Shown: positions 51,957 through 60,669 of the stretch, in pieces | How positions within the stretch are numbered: the stretch's first letter is position 1 | Layout of the letters: every line of letters begins with the position of its first letter | NCBI RefSeq assembly: GCF_000389965.1 | Contig: NC_021191.1 | Coordinates: forward strand, 3,101,501-3,165,500 | Source: Actinoplanes sp. N902-109 | GTDB taxonomy: Bacteria > Actinomycetota > Actinomycetes > Mycobacteriales > Micromonosporaceae | Reading direction: 5' to 3' | Length of the DNA stretch: 64,000 bases | The notes under the pieces: model-generated | What the model was told of the DNA's origin: nothing | Database searches by the model: none | The model's input: the letters and a program-made list of their open reading frames with translations, nothing else | Made by a program: the position numbers and the translations under genes

Positions 51957-53390
51957 ATGCTCACGTCAAGCACCGGGCGGGCCTGCCGGATCATGCTCGC
52001 GGCCCTGCTGGTGATCGCCGGGACCATGGTGTTCCCGGGCCGGTCCCGCGCCGCCACCACGCAGTTCCACGGCGTCAACTGGGCCGACCAGCGGGACAAC
52101 TTCGTCAACGGGGTGCTCTACGTCTCGGGTCTGGGCCCGGGCGACACGTACAGCTCCGCGTCCGTCGTGGCCGATCGGGTGGTGGGCCAGCTCGCCACGA
52201 TCACCGGCGCCGACACCGTGCGCATGCCGATCAACGAGGCGACCGTGGCGAGCTACTGGTCCACCTACACCGGCGCGATCGACCAGGCGCTCAGCAAAGG
52301 CAAGGTGATCCTGGCCTACTGGGCCTACGCCAACGGCCGGCCCGGCGACACCGCCGCCTTCGACCGGATGTGGGACACCGTCGTCGCCAGGTACGCCGGC
52401 AACAGCAACGCCTACTTCGAGGTCATCAACGAACCGTACGGCTATGCCACGGCCGACCTGAACACCATGTACAGCAGCTGGCTCGCGCGGCACTCCGGGG
52501 TGCCGCGCGGGCGGGTCATCCTCGACGGCGCCGGGCTCGCCCAGAACGTTCCCGCCGTCGGCCAGGACAGCCGGCTCAACGACACCCTGCTCGCCGTGCA
52601 CGACTACTCGTTCTTCGCCGGGTTCGAGGACGAAACCTCGTGGGGCGACCACATCGCGAGCTCGATCGGCGCGTACGCCGCGCGCACGGTGGCCACCGAG
52701 TGGGGCGGCCCGATGGGGCCGGGCAGCAAGAACGGGGTCTCGTACGACACCATCGACTACAACATCCCGAGTGGCTCGTTCTTCGCCGACTACGTACGTG
52801 GCGTCAGCGCCAAGCTGCGCGAACTCGGCGTCGGCAGTGTGTACTGGCCCGGTCTGCGCGACGGCGACTGGTACAGCCTGACCACGCGCACCGGCAGCGG
52901 CGCCGGCCTGAACCTGACGCTGACCAACCCTTCCGGGCTCAACCGGCTGCGCTACGCCTGGGGGCTCGGCACCGGCGGCAGCACCACGGTCCGCATCGTC
53001 AACACGGCAACTGGCCAGTACGCCGACAGCATGGGACGCACCACGTCCGGCTCCGACCTCGGTCAGCAGCCGGGCGGTACCGGCGCCGGCCAGCAGTGGG
53101 TGGTCGAGAACGCGGGCACCTACGAGCGGATCCGCAACGCGAGCAGCGGACTCTATCTCGACGGCATGGGCCGCACCGCGAACGGCAGCGCCGCGGGCCA
53201 GTACGCCGGTTCGACCTCGGCCAACCAGCAGTGGACCGTGCTCACCGACGGCAACAACGTCCGGCTGCGCAACCGGGCCACCGGCCTTTACCTCGACGGC
53301 ATGGGCCGTACGGCGAGCGGGGCAAGCGTCGGGCAGTACGCCGACTCCGCCAGTGCCAACCAGCGCTGGAAGATCGTCGCCGCGAACTGA
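51957..53390 (+). CDS. Secreted GH5 family glycosidase with C-terminal ricin-type (CBM13-like) domain
   Basis: A 477-residue exported beta-glycanase, likely an endoglucanase or mannanase. A signal peptide ends near AAA-TTQFHG (about residue 33). The catalytic barrel has the acid/base Glu159 in VINEPYG and nucleophile Glu248 in TEWGGP. The last 130 residues form a beta-trefoil with three QxW-type repeats (GQQWVV, NQQWTV, NQRWKI), a carbohydrate-binding domain. ATG 51957 is preferred over GTG 51900 since GGGAAGGGA lies six bases upstream and the signal peptide follows. Confidence 0.9.
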   Translation: MLTSSTGRACRIMLAALLVIAGTMVFPGRSRAATTQFHGVNWADQRDNFVNGVLYVSGLGPGDTYSSASVVADRVVGQLATITGADTVRMPINEATVASYWSTYTGAIDQALSKGKVILAYWAYANGRPGDTAAFDRMWDTVVARYAGNSNAYFEVINEPYGYATADLNTMYSSWLARHSGVPRGRVILDGAGLAQNVPAVGQDSRLNDTLLAVHDYSFFAGFEDETSWGDHIASSIGAYAARTVATEWGGPMGPGSKNGVSYDTIDYNIPSGSFFADYVRGVSAKLRELGVGSVYWPGLRDGDWYSLTTRTGSGAGLNLTLTNPSGLNRLRYAWGLGTGGSTTVRIVNTATGQYADSMGRTTSGSDLGQQPGGTGAGQQWVVENAGTYERIRNASSGLYLDGMGRTANGSAAGQYAGSTSANQQWTVLTDGNNVRLRNRATGLYLDGMGRTASGASVGQYADSASANQRWKIVAAN

Positions 53391-53469
53391 GCGGCTGGGT
53401 GAACGACCAGCCGGCGCATCGCGTGGTGACCGGGTCCCGAGGTTACGCCCGCTGCTGACCGCGTCGCCC

Positions 53470-53985
53470 TCAGTCGAGGCCCTTGCGGCTGGGTGTCCAG
53501 AACGGTTTGGTGAGCACCGAACGGCGGGGCCAGCGGCGCTCGGCGACCAGGTGGGTGCGGATGGCGGCGATCGTCTTGGCCTCTCCGGCGAGGTAGGCGA
53601 CGCCGGGCGTGGGCGGCAGGGGCAGCGCGCGGACCGCCTCGAGCAGACCGGCCGACTCCGCCGCCGGGGCGGCACCGCGGTAGGTCCAGGTGAGCTCGTC
53701 GGCGCGGGGGAAGGCGAGACGCTCGTCCGGGGTGGACACCTCGACGACTCCGTGCACGCCCGCGTCAGGCTTTGCCGCGCCGAGGATCGCGGCAAAAGCG
53801 ACCTGTGCGGTCTCCTCGCCGACGACGAGGTGGTAGGGCGCGTCCGGCTGGATCACGAAGCGCCCGGTAGGGCCCAGGTACGTCACGGGATCGCCGGGGG
53901 CGACGGTGCGGCTCCAGTCCAGGCCGGGGGTGCTCTCGTCGCTCGGCTGGTAGATCCACAGGTCGAGCCACGTACGGGGACGGGC
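53470..53985 (-). pseudogene. 5'-truncated siderophore-interacting protein (FAD-binding reductase) gene
   Basis: The minus strand encodes the C-terminal two-thirds of a siderophore-interacting protein: RTWLDLWIYQPSDEST, then VTYLGPTGRFVIQPDAPYHL, VGEETAQVAFAAIL and a C-terminal AGEAKTIAAIRTHLVAERRW. The N-terminal 80-100 residues with the FAD-binding RxYS motif are missing: homology stops near 53985, where a truncated AraC gene begins on the other strand. GTG 53886 could start a 138-residue fragment, which is unlikely to be functional. Confidence 0.7.
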
Positions 53986-53987
53986 GC

Positions 53988-54689
53988 CCGGACATCCGCG
54001 AGACCCACACCCACACCGGTCCGGAGTTCCTGTGGACCACCACCGCGACGGTAACGGTGACGACGGAGTCCCGCGACTGGCTGCTGCCGCCCGGCTACGG
54101 GGTCTGGATCCCCGCCCACGTCCCGCACGCGGGCGCCGTCCGGCATCCCGAGGAGGGCGGGCTCCTGGCCATGGATCCCGGCCGGTGCCCCGTCGCTTGG
54201 ACGTCGGTCACCGGGGTGCGGGTCAGCCCGCTGCTGCGCGAGGTGCTGGCGTACCTGCTCGACGCGGGCCCGGACGACCCGGCCCGGCCGGCGGCCGAGT
54301 CGCTGATGGTCCATCTGATCATCCCGTGTCCGGCCCACGACATCGCGATCGCGGTGCCGGCCGACCAGCGGCTGCGGATGATCGCCGAGCGGCTCCTGGC
54401 GGACCCGTCCGACCAGCGGGAACTGGCGGACTGGGCCGACTTCGCCCACGCCAGCGTGCGGACGCTGACGCGGTTGTTCCGTACGGAGACAGGGCTGAGC
54501 TTCGCCGAGTGGCGCACCCGGGTCCGGGTCCGCGCGGCGATTCAGAAGCTCTCGACGGGTACGCCGGTCGGGGTGACGGCCCGGCACGTCGGCTATCGCA
54601 AGACGAGCGCGTTCATCGCGGCCTTCCAGCGGGCGACCGGCCAGACACCGGGTGCCTACCTCACCACCGAGGCCCCGTCCTGCGCCTGA
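53988..54689 (+). pseudogene. AraC family regulator lacking its native start
   Basis: Protein-like sequence begins abruptly near 53988 with DIRETHTHTGPEFLWTT, the start of an AraC N-terminal cupin, and runs through WLLPPGYGVWIPAHVPHAG to a complete C-terminal double HTH (ASVRTLTRLFRTETGLSFAEW, GYRKTSAFIAAFQRATGQTPGAYL). No start codon occurs in frame before GTG 54057, which lies within the cupin. The gene has thus lost its first codons and promoter. A 210-residue protein from GTG 54057 remains possible. Confidence 0.65.
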
Positions 54690-54742
54690 GCTCACACGTG
54701 GTGCTCGCCGGCGTGCCGGGCCGGGAAAAGGTCGATCGAGGG

Positions 54743-55144
54743 TCAGGTGTTGGCGGTGCGTTCGCGGTTGGCGCGGATCTCATCGTGGTGGTCGGCGGCC
54801 CAACCGATCAGCGAGGTAACGATCTCATGCAGGCCGCGGCCGAGCGGGGCGAGGGTGTAGTGCACGCGCGGCGGGACCTCCGCATAAGCGGTACGGATGA
54901 TCAGCCCGTCCTCGGCGAGCTTGCGCAGCGTGAGGCTGAGCATGCGCTGGGAGATGCCGGGGACCTGCCGTTGCAGGTCGGTGTAGCGCAGTGGGCTGGG
55001 CTCCAGGACCGCGATGATCAGCAGGCTCCACTTGTCGCCGACGCGGTCGAGCGTCTCGCGGATGAACCCCATGTGCTCGGCGGGGATGGCCGCGCACGGC
55101 CCGATCGCCGCCGCCGTCACCTCGGCTCCGTCGGCCATCTGCAT
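54743..55144 (-). CDS. HxlR family transcriptional regulator
   Basis: A 133-residue winged-helix regulator of the HxlR/MarR-like type: FIRETLDRVGDKWSLLIIAVL, LRYTDLQRQVPGISQRMLSLTLRKL, and wing RTAYAEVPPRVHYTLAPLG. ATG 55144 is chosen because GAGAGGA lies about nine bases upstream; ATG 55153 is in frame but abuts the ribosome site. It is divergent from an NAD(P)H-binding oxidoreductase, the arrangement typical of HxlR regulators responding to quinones or aldehydes. Confidence 0.9.
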   Translation of the reverse strand: MQMADGAEVTAAAIGPCAAIPAEHMGFIRETLDRVGDKWSLLIIAVLEPSPLRYTDLQRQVPGISQRMLSLTLRKLAEDGLIIRTAYAEVPPRVHYTLAPLGRGLHEIVTSLIGWAADHHDEIRANRERTANT

Positions 55145-55249
55145 GACGCACATTCCTCTCCGGTACGCACACGGATGTGCCTTTTGTAGGGCCTCTCATA
55201 CTGGCTTATCGTTGCGTTACGAACAAGTCGTTGGAAATGGAGCTACGTG

Positions 55250-55324
55250 ATGAAGGTGTACATCGCGCCCGCTCAGAGCATGGGAGCGACCCGGCGCCCA
55301 GGACAGCGACTGACCTACCCCTGA
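55250..55324 (+). CDS. Possible 24-residue leader ORF
   Basis: ATG 55250 is preceded by GGAG at a seven-base spacing and opens a 24-codon frame ending 24 bases before the reductase gene. It could be a leader peptide, the stub of a lost gene or chance. No family recognised. Confidence 0.25.
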   Translation: MKVYIAPAQSMGATRRPGQRLTYP

Positions 55325-55348
55325 GCTGGGCGAGAGGAACTTTCAACC

Positions 55349-56014
55349 ATGACTGATCTGCTGGTCCTCGGCGGCAGCGGCCGCACCGGCGCCCACGTGC
55401 TGGCGTACGCGGCTCAGCGGGGCCATCGCGTCCGCGCCCTCGTCCGTGACCCCCACAAGGTGCAGGCCCCGGCCGGTGTCGAACTCATCCGGGGCACGCC
55501 TGAGAACATCGACGACATCCGCAAGGCTGCCGACGGCGTCGACGGGGTGATCAGCGTGCTGAACAATGCCCGTGCCTCCGACAACCCGTGGGCCAAGCCG
55601 GTCAGCCCGCCGATGCTCATGACCACCGCCGCCCGGCACACCCTCACCGTCATGGGCGAGCAGGGCATCCGCCGCATCGTGCTGGCGTCCTCGCAGGGCG
55701 CCGGCGATGACTGGGCGCGGCTCAGTCCGCTGGTCAAAGCGTTCATCAAGCTGTCGAACATCAAGGCGGGCTTCAACGACCACACCGGTGTCGACCGGGT
55801 CGTCCGCGCCTCGTCAGGCATCGACTGGACCCTGGCCCGCGCCGTAGCCCTGACCGACAAGCCCGCCGCCGGCCCCGTGCGGGCCGCCGAGGCCGGCGCC
55901 GAGAAGCCCGGCGCCTGGCTCAACCGCACCGACCTCGCCCAGTTCCTCGTCCGGACGATCGAGGACGGCGCGTGGACCCGCAAAGCGCCGTTGGTCTGGA
56001 ACGACCGCGGCTGA
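55349..56014 (+). CDS. NAD(P)H-binding oxidoreductase (NmrA/SDR_a5-like)
   Basis: A 221-residue atypical SDR: cofactor motif GGSGRTGAHV at residues 8-17, GVELIRGTPENIDDIRKA, and IRRIVLASSQGAGDDW. There is no clear Tyr-Lys catalytic pair, so it may be a redox sensor or a reductase of the NmrA/YtfG (quinone reductase) group. AGAGGAAC precedes ATG 55349. The HxlR gene next door probably regulates it. Confidence 0.87.
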   Translation: MTDLLVLGGSGRTGAHVLAYAAQRGHRVRALVRDPHKVQAPAGVELIRGTPENIDDIRKAADGVDGVISVLNNARASDNPWAKPVSPPMLMTTAARHTLTVMGEQGIRRIVLASSQGAGDDWARLSPLVKAFIKLSNIKAGFNDHTGVDRVVRASSGIDWTLARAVALTDKPAAGPVRAAEAGAEKPGAWLNRTDLAQFLVRTIEDGAWTRKAPLVWNDRG

Positions 56015-56281
56015 CCGGCCCCACCAGATCACGGGCGATCCCCTCGGCCCCCCACCCGTTACCAAGCATCATGATCAGCCATTCTCGGTGATCCGCGAGT
56101 CCTCAGTGGATGGCTGGGCTCAGTCGGTGATCATGGCAGTGCGGGGCGCTCACCCCGGTGGACCCCGGCCGGAAGTGGTGCCGCGCCGATGCTGTCGCCG
56201 GGGCGCCGGCCCACGCCGGTGCGGCTGTCGCACCGCCCGGCAACCGGGTCCGCGGGCCGGCTTCGCCGCCGGCCGGCCTGA

Positions 56282-58012
56282 TCAGGCGGGCAGGTCGACC
56301 GTGAACGTGCTGCCGGCCCCGAGCGAACTGGTGACACTGATGTCCCCGCCGTGCGCGCGGGCGAGCTGGCGCGCGATGGACAGGCCCAGTCCGCTGCCGC
56401 CGGTGGCCCGGCTGCGGGAGGTGTCGGCGCGCCAGAACCGGTCGAAGACCTTGGCCGCCTCGTCCGGCGTCATCCCGGTGCCGGTGTCGGCCACCTCGAT
56501 GGTCAGACGACCGTCAGCGGCGGCCGCGCGGAGGGTCACCCGGCCGTCGGCGGCGCTGTGCCGCAGCGCGTTGGAGACCAGGTTGCCGACGATCTGGCGG
56601 AGACGTACCGGGTCGATGTACGCCATCAGTTCGTCGTCGCCGACCACCTCGATCGTCGTCGCGCCGCGGTGCGCCTCGGCGACCTGGTCGAGCAGGTCCC
56701 GGAGGTAGGTGCTCTCCCGGTGCAGGCGCAGGTTGCCGGCGTCCGCGGCGGCGATGTCGCGCAGGTCGTCGATGATGTGGTGGAGTTGGATCGTCTCGTC
56801 CACGAGGAGATCGAGCGCCTCAGGGTTCAGCTCGACGGCGCCGTCGCGCGCGGTCTCCAGCCAGGTGCGGATGTTGGTCAGCGGCGTGCGCAGTTCGTGG
56901 GCGATGTCGCTGACCATGGCCTTGCGCTGCTCCTCCAGCGCGGCACGGCGGGCCGACAGGTCGTTGAACGCGGTGGCCAGGTACCCGATCTCGTCGCGGG
57001 TGGTGACCGGCACCGGTCGTTGCCGGTCGACCGGCTCGCGGGCCGCCTCGGTCAGCGCCCGCAACGGGCGGACCAGCCGCAGCCCCACGACGAAGGTCGC
57101 GATGACGGTCAGCACGAGCACGATGGCCGCGGTGCCGGCGATCTTGCCCTGATTCGTGCGCGACAGGTCGACCGGGGGCGCCGCGACAGGCCGGCCGGTG
57201 ACGAACAGCAGGGCCGGTGGTGCCACGTACCGGCGCATCTGCTTCCGGCGGCTGTCGCCGACACAGTTGGCGAGCTGCTCCTCGGTGGCGGCGTCGGGGG
57301 TCCGGTCGTAGCGCACCTCGAACAGCGGGGTGATCGTGAGGCTGCGGCCGACGCACGCGTCGACCAGACGGGTCAGCTCGGCCAGCGGTTCGATCTCGGC
57401 GCCGATCGGCCGGACGCTGCGGTCCAGCGCGTCGCACTTCGTGGGCGTGACCGGACCCGCGCTCAGCAGGCGGACGACGGGCCGGCCGCTCGGCGTGTCG
57501 ACGATCTGCGCGGCCACCCGCGCGTCGCCCAGGCAGGCGACGTAGCGGGCCGCCTCGCGTTGCAGGGTCCGGCGGTCCGCGGCGCCGAGCCGGTAGGGGC
57601 CGACCGCGCGGGCGTCGATCCGGCCGCCGGTGCCGCGGGTGATGCCGGAGTCGAGGAACAGCGGGTCGACCTGGGCCGTCGGTACGTCCGACGTGACCGC
57701 GGCGTCCAGTGCGGTGGCGGGTGCGGCGGCGATCGGCTCGCGGTCCGGGGTGCTCAGCGCGATCTGCGTCCCGGTCAGCTCGGCCAGCCGGGTGGTGGTG
57801 GTCTGGACGTCGTCCCAGTTCTGGTGGGTGGCGGCGTACTCGATGAACGCGTCGTAGATGTCGGTGTCGGCGGACAGGGTCCGGCTCTGCTCCTGGGTCA
57901 CCGCTTTCTTGGTGAGCTGCATGGTCAGCCACGCCGTGGCGGCGATCGCGCACAACGCGATCAGCAGCGAGGTGGCGAGCAGCCGGGCGAGGAGGCTGCG
58001 GCTGAACGGCAT
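56282..58012 (-). CDS. Sensor histidine kinase
   Basis: A 576-residue membrane kinase. A first helix (about residues 8-29) and a second (near 285-307) bracket a large extracytoplasmic domain of about 255 residues with four cysteines (VACLGD, TKCDAL, DACVGR, NCVGDS). HAMP follows, then HisKA with the phosphorylated His in DIAHELRTPLTNI, and the ATPase with NALRHS, DTGTGM and GGSGLGLSIA. It overlaps the response-regulator stop by one base. The cysteine-bearing sensor could detect redox state, metal or an envelope-active compound. Confidence 0.92.
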   Translation of the reverse strand: MPFSRSLLARLLATSLLIALCAIAATAWLTMQLTKKAVTQEQSRTLSADTDIYDAFIEYAATHQNWDDVQTTTTRLAELTGTQIALSTPDREPIAAAPATALDAAVTSDVPTAQVDPLFLDSGITRGTGGRIDARAVGPYRLGAADRRTLQREAARYVACLGDARVAAQIVDTPSGRPVVRLLSAGPVTPTKCDALDRSVRPIGAEIEPLAELTRLVDACVGRSLTITPLFEVRYDRTPDAATEEQLANCVGDSRRKQMRRYVAPPALLFVTGRPVAAPPVDLSRTNQGKIAGTAAIVLVLTVIATFVVGLRLVRPLRALTEAAREPVDRQRPVPVTTRDEIGYLATAFNDLSARRAALEEQRKAMVSDIAHELRTPLTNIRTWLETARDGAVELNPEALDLLVDETIQLHHIIDDLRDIAAADAGNLRLHRESTYLRDLLDQVAEAHRGATTIEVVGDDELMAYIDPVRLRQIVGNLVSNALRHSAADGRVTLRAAAADGRLTIEVADTGTGMTPDEAAKVFDRFWRADTSRSRATGGSGLGLSIARQLARAHGGDISVTSSLGAGSTFTVDLPA

Positions 58013-58716
58013 CAGGAAACCAGCTTGTAGCCGACGCCGTAAACGGTGAGCAGGTGCGCCGGCCGTCGCGGGTCCGGCTCGACCTTGCGCCGCAGGTTCG
58101 AGATGTGGTTGTCGATCGTCCGTTCCGCCGAGTCGCGGTCGTAGCCGCTGGTCTGCTGCATGAGGGCGGCCCGGGTGAAGACCCGTTCGGGCTGGCGCAT
58201 CATCGTGACCAGGATGGCGAACTCGTCCGGCGTGCAGTCGATCCGCTGGTCGACGCCGTCCGGCGCGGTGCGGGTGACCTCGCGGCGGACCAGGTCGACA
58301 GCGAGCGGCCCGACCCGCAGGATCTCGCTCGGTGCCGGGTGGTGCTGTGAGCGCTCGAAGCGGCGCAGCAGCGTCCGGATGCGGGCGAGCAGCTCCCGCG
58401 GGCGGTACGGCTTGGTGAGGTAGTCGTCGGCGCCGAGCTCCAGCCCCCGCACCAGGTCCTCCTCGCCGCTGCGAGCGGTCAGCATCAGCACCGGTGCCGA
58501 CGATTCGCGGCGGAACACCTCGCAGAGCTGCCAGCCGTCCATCCCCGGCATCATCACGTCGAGCAGCAGCAGATCGGGGTCGAGCCGGCGGCCCCGGTCG
58601 AGCGCGGTGACGCCGTCGTGGGCGACGGTCACGCGGAAACCGGCCGATTCCAGGTATCGGCGCAGAATTTCCGCGTGCGTGCGATCGTCCTCGGCTACCA
58701 GTACATGTGCGGGCAC
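58012..58716 (-). CDS. OmpR family response regulator
   Basis: A 234-residue regulator: receiver domain with VAEDD, phosphorylated Asp in LLLLDVMMPGMDG and Lys in LTKPY; then a winged-helix DNA-binding domain (SAERTIDNHISNLRRKVEP, TVYGVGYKL). GTG 58716 is chosen since it places VLVAEDD at the usual distance from the start; there is no Shine-Dalgarno, and TATAGT lies seven bases upstream, suggesting a leaderless message. It is divergent from the MacB-like exporter operon, its probable target. Confidence 0.92.
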   Translation of the reverse strand: MPAHVLVAEDDRTHAEILRRYLESAGFRVTVAHDGVTALDRGRRLDPDLLLLDVMMPGMDGWQLCEVFRRESSAPVLMLTARSGEEDLVRGLELGADDYLTKPYRPRELLARIRTLLRRFERSQHHPAPSEILRVGPLAVDLVRREVTRTAPDGVDQRIDCTPDEFAILVTMMRQPERVFTRAALMQQTSGYDRDSAERTIDNHISNLRRKVEPDPRRPAHLLTVYGVGYKLVS

Positions 58717-58723
58717 GACGCCG

Positions 58724-58729
58724 ACTATA
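58724..58729 (-). promoter_or_regulatory. Candidate -10 element of the two-component operon
   Basis: TATAGT on the minus strand lies seven bases before GTG 58716, consistent with leaderless transcription. The -35 region is weak. Confidence 0.4.
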
Positions 58730-58795
58730 AGTCCGTACATCCGTCGTCCGGCCATGCGGACAAGTTCCTGAAAGTCGTCCGCCAGGATCGTTGCC

Positions 58796-60001
58796 ATGCC
58801 AGCGACCGGGGGCCGTCAACGCCTGCTCATCTCCGTACTCGTTGCCGGTACGCTCGTCGCCGGCGCTGCTGTGTGGGTGGTCCTGTCCCGGGGCGCCGCC
58901 GGGCCGGAGCCGACGTCGCCGGCTGTTCGCGCCGGCACGGTGGTGATCACCCGCGCCGACCTGTCGACCAGCCGGACCCTGCACGGCAGGCTGGGCTACG
59001 GCACACCCCAGGTGCTCAAGGGCGGCCGCGCCGGCATCGTCACCAGCCTGCCCAGGCCCGGTCAGGTCCTCAAACGCGGCGCGGTGATCTGCCGAATCGA
59101 CGACGAACCGGTGGCGCTGTTCTACGGCAGCCCGCCGCTCTACCGGGTGCTCGACAAGCCGGGGATCGTCGGTCGTGACGTCGAGATGCTGCGGGCGAAC
59201 CTCGACGCGCTCGGCTACACCACCGGTCAGCAGCCGCGCCCGGGAACATGGGTGTCCGCCCCCGACCCCGGGGCTGCGCCCGCCGCGGGTGGGACGCCCG
59301 CTCCGGAGCAGACACAGACCATGGACGGGACTGCCGCCCCGGGTTCGCCGGCGCCGGGGACGACCAGGCGGGTGAGGGTGCGCGCCGGGGACGCCGTGCT
59401 CACCACCGCGTTGCTCAAGGCGGTCAAGAGATGGCAGGCGGACGTGGGCATGCGGGTCGATGGCAGCGTGGACGTGGGTGACCTCGCGGTTCGCCCGGGC
59501 GCGGTGCGGGTGGATTCCGTGACGGCCGGGATCGGCGACAGCGCGGACGGCCCCCTGGTCTCGGTGACCCGGACGACGAAGGTCGTCACCTCGCAGATCG
59601 CCGCCCCGGAGGCGGCGTCGCTGAAGGGCGGCGCGGCGGTCACCATGCGGATGCCGGACGGGACCACCGCGAAGGGCCGGATCAGTACGGTGGCGAACGT
59701 CGCGGCCAGCCCCGAGGGCCAGGAGGCGGGCGGCCCGCAGCAGGTCGCGGTGACGATCGAGCCGACGACGAAGGTCGGCCTCGACGGCGGTGACGTGGAC
59801 ATCGACGTAGCCGGCGAGACCCGCCAGAACGTCCTGACGGTCCCGGTGAACGCCTTGCTCGCGCTGCGTGAGGGCGGTTACGCCCTCCAGCTGCCCGACG
59901 ACCGGTTGCTCCCGGTGCAGACCGGGCTCTTCGCGATGGGCATGGTCGAGATCACCGGCGACGACCTGGCGGAGGGCCTCACCGTGGTGACGACCTCGTG
60001 A
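58796..60001 (+). CDS. Membrane-fusion/HlyD-like exporter accessory protein with peptidoglycan-binding motif
   Basis: A 401-residue protein with one N-terminal membrane helix (about residues 9-30) and a long extracytoplasmic part. It contains a peptidoglycan-binding-type helix pair (GRDVEMLRANLDALGY and LLKAVKRWQADVGM) split by a Pro/Gly/Ala insert, and beta-barrel/HlyD-like strands ending in VPVNALLALREGGYALQ. In Gram-positives such proteins accompany MacB-type ABC exporters. Its stop overlaps the ATPase GTG. Confidence 0.87.
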   Translation: MPATGGRQRLLISVLVAGTLVAGAAVWVVLSRGAAGPEPTSPAVRAGTVVITRADLSTSRTLHGRLGYGTPQVLKGGRAGIVTSLPRPGQVLKRGAVICRIDDEPVALFYGSPPLYRVLDKPGIVGRDVEMLRANLDALGYTTGQQPRPGTWVSAPDPGAAPAAGGTPAPEQTQTMDGTAAPGSPAPGTTRRVRVRAGDAVLTTALLKAVKRWQADVGMRVDGSVDVGDLAVRPGAVRVDSVTAGIGDSADGPLVSVTRTTKVVTSQIAAPEAASLKGGAAVTMRMPDGTTAKGRISTVANVAASPEGQEAGGPQQVAVTIEPTTKVGLDGGDVDIDVAGETRQNVLTVPVNALLALREGGYALQLPDDRLLPVQTGLFAMGMVEITGDDLAEGLTVVTTS

Positions 60002-60669
60002 GCCGCGTGCTGTCGCTGCGCGACGCCGAGAAGGTCTACCCCGGCGGGGTCACCGCGCTCGACCGGGTCAGCCTGGACATCGATCGCGGCGAGTTCGTGG
60101 CGATCGTCGGCCCGTCCGGTTCCGGCAAGTCGACGCTGCTCGGCATCATGGGCAGCCTCGACCGTCCGACCAGCGGCGTCGTCGAGGTGGCCGGCCATGA
60201 CGTGTCGGCGCTCAGTGACCGCCGGCTCTCCGCGCTGCGCGGCCGGTGGCTGGGCTTCGTCTTCCAGCAGTTCCACCTGACCGACGGCCTGACCGCCGCC
60301 GACAACGTCGCCACCGGTCTGCTCTACGCCGGGGTGCCCCGCCGGAACCGCAGACGCCTGGCCCGGGAGGCGCTGGACCGCGTCGGCCTGGCCCACCGCA
60401 TCACCCACCGGCCGCACGAGCTCTCCGGCGGCGAGCGGCAGCGGGTCGCCATCGCCCGCGCGATCGTGCACGAACCCGCCCTGCTGCTGGCCGACGAGCC
60501 GACCGGGGCCCTGGACACGGCCAACGGGCTGGCGGTGCTGGACCTGTTCACGCGCCTGCACCGGGAGGGCGCGACGATCGCGCTGATCACGCACGACCGG
60601 GAGCTCGCCGCCCGGCTGCCGCGCCGCGTCCGGATGCGCGACGGGCGGATCGTGGGGGACAGCCGATGA
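59998..60669 (+). CDS. ABC transporter ATP-binding protein (MacB/LolD-like)
   Basis: A 223-residue ATPase: Walker A GPSGSGKST, Q-loop FVFQQFHLTDGLTA, signature LSGGERQRV, Walker B LLLADEPTGALD, switch His in LITHD. It belongs to the MacB/FtsE-type subfamily that drives extracytoplasmic mechanotransmission rather than bulk membrane passage. GTG 59998 overlaps the upstream stop and its own stop overlaps the permease ATG. Confidence 0.92.
   Translation: MSRVLSLRDAEKVYPGGVTALDRVSLDIDRGEFVAIVGPSGSGKSTLLGIMGSLDRPTSGVVEVAGHDVSALSDRRLSALRGRWLGFVFQQFHLTDGLTAADNVATGLLYAGVPRRNRRRLAREALDRVGLAHRITHRPHELSGGERQRVAIARAIVHEPALLLADEPTGALDTANGLAVLDLFTRLHREGATIALITHDRELAARLPRRVRMRDGRIVGDSR

Noticed and set aside
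56015..56281. Possible small genes between the reductase and the histidine kinase
   Set aside because: Frames here are Arg/Pro-rich with no ribosome site; nothing beyond spacer sequence is visible.
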